DNA of 19,323 bases from a bacterium (lineage in GTDB: Bacteria > Patescibacteriota > Gracilibacteria > UBA1369 > GCA-2718715). The stretch's first letter is position 1; the number at the start of each line of letters is the position of its first letter. The stretch is taken from contig JAUHYY010000005.1 in NCBI GenBank assembly GCA_030426295.1, forward strand, positions 1 through 19,323. Reading direction: 5' to 3'. Shown here one piece after another: positions 14,635 to 19,323 of the stretch. The notes beneath the pieces were generated by a model. That model was not told the DNA's origin and searched no databases. It saw nothing but the letters and a program-made list of their open reading frames with translations. A program made the position numbers and the translations under genes.

Positions 14635-14663
14635 TTGATAAAATTCTATCTAACCATTATAAC
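14635..14663 (+). promoter_or_regulatory. Sigma70-type promoter for yceD
   Basis: TTGATA (14635-14640), a 17-base spacer and TATAAC (14658-14663) form a good promoter pointing to yceD, whose ATG is 26 bases beyond. It occupies the same bases as the divergent extended -10 box. Confidence 0.75.
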
Positions 14664-14664
14664 A
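14656..14664 (-). promoter_or_regulatory. Extended -10 promoter for the acidic-protein gene
   Basis: On the minus strand TGTTATAAT is an extended -10 element with a perfect TATAAT, 27 bases before the ATG. No good -35 box is seen at 16-18 bases. The same nine bases form the -10 region of the secreted-protein gene at 5783-5791. Confidence 0.65.
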
Positions 14665-14689
14665 TAAAAAGACCTATAAAACCACAGTT

Positions 14690-15178
14690 ATGACCCTAAA
14701 AATAAACGTTGGAGAGCTTTTCAGAAGCGAACCTGGCACTAAGAAAGAATACGAGCTGGATTTACCAGTATTCGAAGACGAAGAGTTTCATTTAGAAAAA
14801 GACCAAAAAATCTTCTTAACTGGGTACAAAATCGATAAAGGAATAGCAGTTTCTGTAGATCCAGACACAATTAAAGGAATAGCAACTTGTGTAAAAACCC
14901 TTAAAGAGTTCACTTTAGAGTCAGAACTGTACTCTGCAGAAAGACAATTTTACTTACAAAGACCTGATGACCTTGAAGAAAATGAAGAATTCGACCAAAT
15001 CGACAACAAAACCTTTGAAGTAGACTTAGAAGACATGGTTAGAGAAGCAGTTTTCTTAGGACTACCAACCGTGATTGTCTCTCCAGAAGGCGAAAAAACA
15101 CACGTAGAACTTAAACAAGATCAGGCTCCAGGCACTACAAAAGCCTTTGCCGACCTAAAAAATCTATTAAATGACTAA
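14690..15178 (+). CDS. yceD: YceD/DUF177-family protein (23S rRNA accumulation)
   Basis: YceD proteins influence 23S rRNA accumulation and large-subunit assembly. This copy has 162 residues. It opens with a beta segment and GELFRSEPGTKKEYEL (8-23), as in the family. It ends with an acidic stretch (RPDDLEENEEFDQIDN), then FEVDLEDMVREAVFLGLPTVIVSPEGE (about 109-135) and FADLKNLL. The cysteine cluster present near this point in many proteobacterial and Gram-positive members is absent. It is directly upstream of rpmF, the conserved arrangement for this family, which is strong support. A separate promoter for rpmF lies in the 62-base gap, so the two may be partly independent. Confidence 0.86.
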   Translation: MTLKINVGELFRSEPGTKKEYELDLPVFEDEEFHLEKDQKIFLTGYKIDKGIAVSVDPDTIKGIATCVKTLKEFTLESELYSAERQFYLQRPDDLEENEEFDQIDNKTFEVDLEDMVREAVFLGLPTVIVSPEGEKTHVELKQDQAPGTTKAFADLKNLLND

Positions 15179-15184
15179 AAACAC

Positions 15185-15212
15185 TTGCATTTAAGCAAAT
15201 TTTTAGTAGAAT
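15185..15212 (+). promoter_or_regulatory. Sigma70-type promoter for rpmF-nusB-rnc
   Basis: TTGCAT (15185-15190), a 16-base spacer and TAGAAT (15207-15212) precede the rpmF ATG by 28 bases. It begins seven bases after the yceD stop. Confidence 0.65.
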
Positions 15213-15240
15213 CCTAAAGCTTTAAATACAAAACACAAAA

Positions 15241-15471
15241 ATGGCTGTACCAAAGAAGAAAACATCAAAATCAAGATCTCGTAGAAGACATTCTGCGTAC
15301 CTAAAAGAACAAGTAAGAAGACTTAAGAAAAGACTTAGTCTTGGTACATGTGCTGATTGTGGTGCTGCAAAGCTAAATCACCATGTATGTAAAGAATGTG
15401 GTAAATACAACGGAAAACAAATCTTAGACAAATCTAAGGAAATCGACAAAATCACAACAATTAAAGCATAA
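15241..15471 (+). CDS. rpmF: 50S ribosomal protein L32
   Basis: L32 is a small zinc-ribbon protein of the large ribosomal subunit. The 76-residue sequence begins MAVPKKKTSKSRSRRRHSAY, the classic L32 start, and carries the C-x2-C ... C-x2-C ribbon with Cys at 37, 40, 50 and 53, so it is the zinc-binding form. The C-terminus extends about 15 Lys/Ile-rich residues beyond the ribbon, a little longer than many L32 proteins. It follows yceD and precedes nusB by five bases, so nusB and rnc are probably co-transcribed with it. No Shine-Dalgarno-like sequence precedes the ATG, which is notable for a ribosomal protein gene. Confidence 0.96.
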   Translation: MAVPKKKTSKSRSRRRHSAYLKEQVRRLKKRLSLGTCADCGAAKLNHHVCKECGKYNGKQILDKSKEIDKITTIKA

Positions 15472-15476
15472 TTTTA

Positions 15477-15917
15477 ATGGGAAGCTTCAGACATCTTTCC
15501 CGTGAACTGGTTCTAAAAACTATCTTCTACCAACGATTCAGAGGTGAAGAGGATATTTCACTAGAACAAGCTTTTGAAGACGTAATCTCGGAATTCGGTA
15601 AAGAACTACCCGAAACAGATTTTGCAAAGAAACTTTTCGATGGAGTTTCAGAAAAAGAAGAAGAAATTAACGATATCATCAGAACCTACGCTCCAGAATG
15701 GCCTCTAGAAAAGATCGCAAAAGTAGATCTACACATCATGCAGATCGGTATTTATGAGTTGCTTTACAGTGAAGACGTACCACCTCTAGTTGCTATCAAT
15801 GAAGCAGTAGAGCTAGCAAAAGAATACGGAGACACAAACACTTCAAAATTCGTAAATGGAGTGCTTTCAAACATAGCACATGATAAAATAGGTAAAGATA
15901 ACCTAAAAAAGAAATAA
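15477..15917 (+). CDS. nusB: Transcription antitermination factor NusB
   Basis: NusB is an all-helical RNA-binding factor that, with NusE (S10), loads on boxA of rRNA transcripts to prevent termination. The 146-residue length is standard. It starts SFRHLSRELVLKTIFYQRFRGE, matching the RxxRExAlqxLyq opening. The core includes APEWPLEKIAKVDLHIMQIGIYELLY (77-102) and PPLVAINEAVELAKEYGDTNTSKFVNGVLSNIA (106-138), both nearly canonical. It lies five bases after rpmF and one base before rnc, giving a ribosome-biogenesis cluster in which rRNA transcription, processing and assembly factors sit together. Confidence 0.95.
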   Translation: MGSFRHLSRELVLKTIFYQRFRGEEDISLEQAFEDVISEFGKELPETDFAKKLFDGVSEKEEEINDIIRTYAPEWPLEKIAKVDLHIMQIGIYELLYSEDVPPLVAINEAVELAKEYGDTNTSKFVNGVLSNIAHDKIGKDNLKKK

Positions 15918-15918
15918 A

Positions 15919-16614
15919 ATGATTGATTTCGAAAAACTACAAACTCAGCTTGGTATACAAATCAAAGATGAAGAAGTATACAGCAGAGCTTTTATTCATA
16001 GATCCTACGTAAACGAAAACCCATCCATCGAAAACGATAACGAGAGACTCGAGTTCCTCGGTGATGCAGTATTAGAATTAGTAGTAACTGAAGAACTTTT
16101 TAACAAATACCCAAACAAACCAGAAGGTGAACTAACAGCTCTTAGATCAGCTTTAGTTAGAGGAAAAACACTCGCAAAAGTATCATTAGAGCTTGGGCTT
16201 GGCGAATACCTACTCTTATCTAAAGGAGAAGAAAACTCAGGTGGCCGAGAAAAAAGCTATATTCTTGCAAACCTATGCGAAGCATTCATTGGAGCCATAT
16301 ATCTTGATCAAGGCTACACAGAAGCTGAAAGATTCATTAAAGAAAACATTTTAACTCACCTCGATGAGATTGTAGAAAACGCGCTTCATGTTGATCCAAA
16401 GACTTTCTTTCAAGAAATGGCACAGGAACACGACGGTGTTACACCAGAATACAAACTGATCAGCGACAGTGGTCCAGACCATAGCAAAAGCTTCGTTATG
16501 GGAGTTTACATAGCCGAAGAACTAATTGCCGAAGGAGAAGGAACCAGCAAACAAAAAGCAGAAATAGATGCAGCCAGAAATGGTTTAGATGTTAAAGGCT
16601 GGGAGCCTAAATAA
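15919..16614 (+). CDS. rnc: Ribonuclease III
   Basis: RNase III cleaves double-stranded RNA, notably rRNA precursors. The 231-residue length is standard. The catalytic signature NERLEFLGDAVLEL is at 41-54 (Glu42, Glu45, Asp49), followed by PEGELT (69-74). The second metal-site segment is LANLCEAFIGAIYLD (116-130), with Glu121 in place but Asn118 where E. coli has Asp114. The C-terminal double-stranded-RNA-binding domain (about 159-230) has KTFFQEMAQEHDGVTPEYKL and the helix GEGTSKQKAEIDAARNGLD. The gene follows nusB by one base. Its last eight bases overlap the end of the LapA-like gene on the other strand. Confidence 0.95.
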   Translation: MIDFEKLQTQLGIQIKDEEVYSRAFIHRSYVNENPSIENDNERLEFLGDAVLELVVTEELFNKYPNKPEGELTALRSALVRGKTLAKVSLELGLGEYLLLSKGEENSGGREKSYILANLCEAFIGAIYLDQGYTEAERFIKENILTHLDEIVENALHVDPKTFFQEMAQEHDGVTPEYKLISDSGPDHSKSFVMGVYIAEELIAEGEGTSKQKAEIDAARNGLDVKGWEPK

Positions 16615-16819
16615 AATACCTAAACACTAGGTATCCAAGTATAAAACCAAGAACAACTCCATCTGCAAAACAGATGAGTACTAAAGATGTGAGCGAAATT
16701 TTCTTGTTAGATCCAAAGAAACTAACAGTAACTTTTTTACTATTACTAAAAGCAGTATGCACATAAAGAACTGTACCAAGCACTACAAGAAATAATAGAA
16801 AGTATTGAACGTATCCCAT
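16607..16819 (-). CDS. Small LapA-like (DUF1049) membrane protein
   Basis: The protein has 70 residues and two membrane helices: about 5-22 (YFLLFLVVLGTVLYVHT) and 44-66 (TSLVLICFADGVVLGFILGY). A short strand VTVSFFGSNKKISL lies between them. This layout, with a VSFF-type strand and a second helix rich in Leu/Val/Gly, matches the LapA/DUF1049 family of small inner-membrane proteins. A lipopolysaccharide role known from Escherichia coli should not be carried over here. It ends in TAG, overlapping the rnc stop region by eight bases. It has its own promoter (16842-16869), which supports it as a real gene despite its size. Confidence 0.72.
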   Translation of the reverse strand: MGYVQYFLLFLVVLGTVLYVHTAFSNSKKVTVSFFGSNKKISLTSLVLICFADGVVLGFILGYLVFRYFI

Positions 16820-16841
16820 AATTCGATATCAATTTGCAAAC

Positions 16842-16869
16842 ATTATCCCACAACCAAAAATATTTACAA
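16842..16869 (-). promoter_or_regulatory. Sigma70-type promoter for the LapA-like gene
   Basis: On the minus strand TTGTAA (16869-16864), a 16-base spacer and GATAAT (16847-16842) with an upstream TG precede the ATG at 16819 by 22 bases. Confidence 0.6.
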
Positions 16870-16914
16870 GGTCATAAAAATGGCTGCCTTACAACCAAAC
16901 TTCGCCGTACAAAG

Positions 16915-16942
16915 TTGACTTCTCACGAAATATCGTAAGAAT
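16915..16942 (+). promoter_or_regulatory. Possible promoter for the unknown gene at 16964
   Basis: TTGACT (16915-16920), a 16-base spacer and AAGAAT (16937-16942) precede the ATG by 21 bases. The -35 match is good and the -10 match weak. Confidence 0.35.
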
Positions 16943-16963
16943 AAGAATAACTAACTGATACAA

Positions 16964-17506
16964 ATGAAACCAAAAGGACCACAAGAAACAGCCGAATTTA
17001 GAACCGATATACAAACAGGAGGCAGAGTAGCTCAACCAGACACCCCTCAGATTCCTCAAGAGGTCCTAGGTTTAACAGTTGGTGAGTTAATCGACAGACA
17101 CGATGTGACTGTCGAGGTCAATGATATATATATGGGAGCTCGCGTAAGGATAAGCTTTACATTAAATAGCCCTGACTTTGAAGGCATACCTGTTAACTCA
17201 CCTGAACCAAGGCTGGAACTAATAAAAGAACCTACGATGGCTGAAAAAGTAAGGGAACTAAGAAGTGCTCTCAAAATTGAATTTGAGGGGCAAAAAAAAG
17301 AGGGGAAACTATGGTCAGTGATTGCTGTAAAATGTAAATTAGGAATGAAATTCCCTGAGGACCTTGCTGAAAAGATAATGGTAGAAGGATCCACTGAAAG
17401 AGAAGAATTTCTTAATGCTATCAGAGACATAGTGAGCGATAAATGCATAGAAGATGTCTTAATTACAATTCAAGTAGACGGACCTATCGCAGGCAAAAGG
17501 TACTAA
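16964..17506 (+). CDS. Hypothetical soluble protein, unknown family
   Basis: I do not recognise this 180-residue protein. Residues 1-35 are polar and likely disordered (Gln/Pro/Thr). From about 33 on it looks like a compact alpha/beta domain: VLGLTVGELIDRHDVTVEVNDIYMGARVRISFTL, a Pro/Glu linker, the helix TMAEKVRELRSALKIEF, the strand LWSVIAVKCKLGMKFP, two helices, then VLITIQVDGPIAGKRY. There is no signal peptide, membrane segment or metal-binding cluster; two cysteines (about 123 and 165) are isolated. It is a single-gene unit, divergent from the LapA-like gene and 59 bases upstream of the tRNA. The long open frame and ordinary composition support a real gene. Confidence 0.7.
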   Translation: MKPKGPQETAEFRTDIQTGGRVAQPDTPQIPQEVLGLTVGELIDRHDVTVEVNDIYMGARVRISFTLNSPDFEGIPVNSPEPRLELIKEPTMAEKVRELRSALKIEFEGQKKEGKLWSVIAVKCKLGMKFPEDLAEKIMVEGSTEREEFLNAIRDIVSDKCIEDVLITIQVDGPIAGKRY

Positions 17507-17513
17507 ATTCTCC

Positions 17514-17542
17514 TTTCTTAATCAGCGAAAATTCAATATAAT
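17514..17542 (+). promoter_or_regulatory. Promoter of the tRNA gene
   Basis: A perfect TATAAT at 17537-17542 lies 24 bases before the mature tRNA 5' end, with a weak -35 (TTTCTT at 17514-17519 or TTCTTA one base later). The expected transcript start gives a short 5' leader for RNase P. Confidence 0.6.
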
Positions 17543-17565
17543 TCGGTTCGAATTCCAAATTACAT

Positions 17566-17641
17566 GGACCCGTAGCTCAGGGGTTAGAGCAGTCGGCTCA
17601 TAACCGATTGGTCGTTGGTTCAAATCCAACCGGGTCCACCA
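17566..17641 (+). tRNA. tRNA with CAT anticodon, probably tRNA-Ile2 (lysidine-modified)
   Basis: A complete cloverleaf is present: acceptor GGACCCG/CGGGTCC (17566-17572, 17631-17637), D-stem GCTC/GAGC, and anticodon stem GTCGG/CCGAT with loop CTCATAA (17597-17603). The T-stem is GTTGG/CCAAC with loop TTCAAAT. The discriminator A is at 17638 and an encoded CCA at 17639-17641. The anticodon is CAT. The G1-C72 pair and the lack of three G-C pairs in the anticodon stem exclude initiator tRNA. The body (GGACC acceptor, GAGCAGNCGGCTCATAACCG, GGTCGT) resembles bacterial tRNA-Ile2 from memory, where C34 becomes lysidine and reads AUA codons, more than elongator tRNA-Met. The Ile2 call is an inference. 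Confidence 0.95.
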
Positions 17642-17642
17642 C

Positions 17643-17671
17643 TTGACAAAAGCTTTTGGATGCATTTTAAT
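17643..17671 (+). promoter_or_regulatory. Sigma70-type promoter for the YfiH-like gene, with palindrome in the spacer
   Basis: A perfect TTGACA (17643-17648) starts two bases after the tRNA CCA, followed by a 17-base spacer and TTTAAT (17666-17671). The ATG is 26 bases beyond. A perfect 12-bp palindrome, CAAAAGCTTTTG (17647-17658), overlaps the -35 box and spacer and could be an operator. Confidence 0.78.
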
Positions 17672-17696
17672 TGCGTACTGTTTTTAAAATACTTCT

Positions 17697-18572
17697 ATGG
17701 AAACAAAATCGATATTTGAAGGAAGAGCCTCAGTATTACACACCGGTACAGAATTTGGCGTAGTTCACCCTAAAGACCCTGCCTTTTCTTCAAAAATAGA
17801 CAAACTTCGTATTATGGCAGGACAGAAACTAATTGTTGCTCCAAGACTAGCTTTTAATACAAAGGTGACTCCTCTAAGATCACTCGATGATTTAGTGGTT
17901 GGAGAAGGTATGAAAGGCGGAGAAATGATGCAGATCGATGGGTTTTACCGTACTCCGGAAGCATCTGATGGCGTGATAATTGATCTAAACGGTGAAACTG
18001 CGATAAGCGCAGCAATTACTATTATGAATGCTGATTGTGGGACTATAGAAATACTCGCCCCTAATGGAGAAATGGCTGTTATGCACGGGGGGTTTGATAA
18101 TGTAGATAATCGTGATGGTAGCTCAATCGTGACAAATGCTATCGGATATTTTGTTAGCCAAGGTTTTCATCCCTCTGAACTTTACTTTAGAGTTGGTGAA
18201 GCTGCACAGGCTTGTTGCTATGGATTAAATAATCCTAATTACGCTACACAAAACGCGGCACGCGCTGAAAGGCTAAAACAAGCTTATGGCATTGACGTTG
18301 TGAGGCCCGTTAAAAATCTACCAAGATCAGCAAATGAAGGTATAGGTTTCGATGTGCCTCTTATTGCTGCAAGACAAGCCGACCAAGAAGGTATACAAGA
18401 AATTGAAGTAGAATCGGTCTGTACTAGCTGTCATAGACTTGTTGATAGTGCCATGGGACAGTTAGACACATTTGGTACATGGTACTCTAATCTAAGAGAA
18501 AGTGGCGCTACTGTAAAAGAGCGTGGTTATGGATCACGCAACTCTGTATCAGTATACCCAACTACATCTTAG
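17697..18572 (+). CDS. Divergent YfiH/PgeF (laccase-domain, LACC1-like) protein
   Basis: YfiH/PgeF proteins were first called multicopper polyphenol oxidases and are now linked to purine-nucleoside cleavage and peptidoglycan editing. In this 291-residue protein, MNADCGTIEILAPNGEMAVMHGGFDNV (110-136) matches the conserved ADCxP...HaGwrG block, with Cys114 and His130 as the metal/catalytic pair. FRVGEAAQACCYGL (164-177) matches the GP-I-xxCCYEV region, and WYSNLRESGATVKERG (262-277) resembles the C-terminal SxR...GR stretch. At the QxHG position upstream, which normally supplies a third key His, the sequence is QIDG with Asp81. Cys242 and Cys245 lie in a VCTSCH motif. The protein could be an altered or inactive relative. 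It has its own strong promoter just after the tRNA. Confidence 0.72.
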   Translation: METKSIFEGRASVLHTGTEFGVVHPKDPAFSSKIDKLRIMAGQKLIVAPRLAFNTKVTPLRSLDDLVVGEGMKGGEMMQIDGFYRTPEASDGVIIDLNGETAISAAITIMNADCGTIEILAPNGEMAVMHGGFDNVDNRDGSSIVTNAIGYFVSQGFHPSELYFRVGEAAQACCYGLNNPNYATQNAARAERLKQAYGIDVVRPVKNLPRSANEGIGFDVPLIAARQADQEGIQEIEVESVCTSCHRLVDSAMGQLDTFGTWYSNLRESGATVKERGYGSRNSVSVYPTTS

Positions 18573-18615
18573 ATTAAAAAGTTTCTCTAAAACTCAGTAC
18601 GAGTCTTTTAAATTT

Positions 18616-18636
18616 AGTTTCAAAGTTCAAAACTTT
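18616..18636. repeat. Heptamer repeat at the 3' end of the Glu/Pro-rich gene
   Basis: AGTTTCA, AAGTTCA and then AAACTTT are spaced seven bases apart. The first two share most positions in 7-base register, and the last forms an inverted repeat with the bases before it (AAAGTT/AACTTT, 3-base loop). The array ends inside the stop codon of the minus-strand gene. The 18573-18634 spacer holds nothing else recognised. Confidence 0.5.
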
Positions 18637-19323
18637 ACCCAACACCCTGAATATCATTATTATTTTCAGTAGGTGGCACAGGAGGTACAGGCGGAACAAT
18701 AGGTTCCGTGTTTTGAGCTTGAGGAGTTTCAGCAGTTTGTTCTACAACAGGTTCTTGAGGAGCTGCCGGTGCAACTACTTCTGGAGCATCAGCTACAGAT
18801 TCTTGAGACTCCTCATTACTAGCCACTTGCTCTGAAGGTAGTTCCATAGCTGGAGCAGCTTCTTCTTGGTCAAACTCTACAGGTGAATCCATAACAGGTG
18901 GAATTTCATGCATAGCTGGCTCAGATACTTCTTCAGCTACAGGTGCAGCCGCAGGCTCTTCAATTTGTGCTAGATCAATGCCACTTGGTTGCATTTCTTC
19001 AGCAGGTTGTTCCACAACAGGTTCTTGAGAAACTAAAGGCTCAACTGGTGTTTCCATAGCAATCGGTTCTTCAATAGCAGGCATTTCAACTTCAGGAGTT
19101 TCAGCAGGCAAATCAGCAGCAACTTCTTTTGCAGGTGTATCAACCATTTCAATAACAGGTTTTGCAGGTTCTTCATTAAGTTCAGCTTTCATTTCCTTAT
19201 CAAGACCTTCACCAAGCTCAACTTTAAGTTCTGCATCAGCTTCTTTATCAGCATCCATCTCAAGATTATCTAAACTAGTCAGCTCTTGCAGATCTTTATC
19301 TTCTTCAACTACTTCAGCTTCAT
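18635..19323 (-). CDS. Glu/Pro/Ala-rich low-complexity protein (partial, N-terminus beyond right edge)
   Basis: The frame is open from the right edge to a TAA at 18635, giving at least 229 residues. The Met at 19258 is internal to the open frame (it is preceded by EEDKDLQELTSLDNLE), so the true start most likely lies outside. Composition is dominated by Glu, Ala, Pro and Val with degenerate repeats such as QEPVVEQ (twice), EEPAAAPVAEE and PVIEMVDTPAKEV. The end is VPPVPPVPPTENNNDIQGVG. No domain, signal or membrane segment is visible in this part. It is probably a disordered region attached to a domain encoded further right. The Pro-run ending resembles the N-terminal PPVPPAPPVPP of the protein at 3537, a shared composition that does not prove relatedness. 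Confidence 0.75.
   Translation of the reverse strand, partial: EAEVVEEDKDLQELTSLDNLEMDADKEADAELKVELGEGLDKEMKAELNEEPAKPVIEMVDTPAKEVAADLPAETPEVEMPAIEEPIAMETPVEPLVSQEPVVEQPAEEMQPSGIDLAQIEEPAAAPVAEEVSEPAMHEIPPVMDSPVEFDQEEAAPAMELPSEQVASNEESQESVADAPEVVAPAAPQEPVVEQTAETPQAQNTEPIVPPVPPVPPTENNNDIQGVG

Noticed and set aside
14332..14667. 111-codon plus-strand Ser/Leu-rich frame
   Set aside because: It is antisense to the coiled-coil region of the acidic protein and would run through both promoters.
15185..15205. TTGC/GCAA hairpin with T run as a yceD terminator
   Set aside because: The stem is only four pairs and the same bases fit better as the promoter of rpmF.
16880..16918. 13-codon frame (MAALQPNFAVQS) upstream of the unknown gene at 16964
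   Set aside because: It has no ribosome-binding or promoter support and its stop overlaps the likely -35 box of the next gene.
17566..17641. Initiator tRNA-fMet
   Set aside because: The first acceptor pair is G-C rather than mismatched C-A, and the anticodon stem lacks the three G-C pairs of initiators.

Overview
The window reads as a piece of an AT-rich, gene-dense bacterial chromosome, most likely from a Candidate Phyla Radiation (Patescibacteria) organism. The support is indirect. There are short conserved housekeeping genes in bacterial order (yceD-rpmF-nusB-rnc, plus dnaX and comF). There is a large operon with a membrane protein of the baseplate-J-like type often annotated in CPR genomes. 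Many short secreted or low-complexity proteins lack a recognisable family. No annotated start has a Shine-Dalgarno-like GGAGG upstream. The code looks standard: two genes end in TGA. I cannot place it below the superphylum.

Layout. Positions 1-3347, minus strand: comF-like phosphoribosyltransferase, GT4 glycosyltransferase and dnaX, which is cut by the left edge. Positions 3537-4707, plus: a Pro/Gln-rich helical protein, a strong intrinsic terminator, and a small lipoprotein with paired cysteines. The lipoprotein meets a secreted surface protein (minus, 4704-5759) tail to tail, and the two stop codons share the bases TTAA. Positions 5981-13483, plus: a tightly packed six-gene operon of FtsA/PilM-type actin-like ATPase, single-pass baseplate-J-like protein, alpha/beta hydrolase, membrane-anchored MurF-like ligase, DegT-type aminotransferase and FemAB-type peptidyl transferase. 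Positions 13504-14628, minus: an acidic protein of unknown function, sharing a divergent promoter region with yceD. Positions 14690-16614, plus: yceD, rpmF, nusB, rnc. A small LapA-like membrane protein (minus) overlaps the end of rnc. Positions 16964-18572, plus: an unknown protein, a tRNA with a CAT anticodon that looks like tRNA-Ile2, and a divergent YfiH/PgeF-like protein. At the right edge is the C-terminal part of a Glu/Pro-rich protein on the minus strand.

The most interesting unit is the 5981-13483 operon. It joins an actin-like cytoplasmic ATPase and a large transmembrane protein to enzymes that resemble those building or branching peptidoglycan stem peptides. I read it as a candidate envelope or cell-division module; that function is inferred from context. 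A second pattern is a set of 7-bp-period tandem repeats, with different units, in four separate spacers or gene ends. No rRNA, CRISPR array, insertion sequence or prophage is visible, and no gene-free stretch exceeds about 220 bases.
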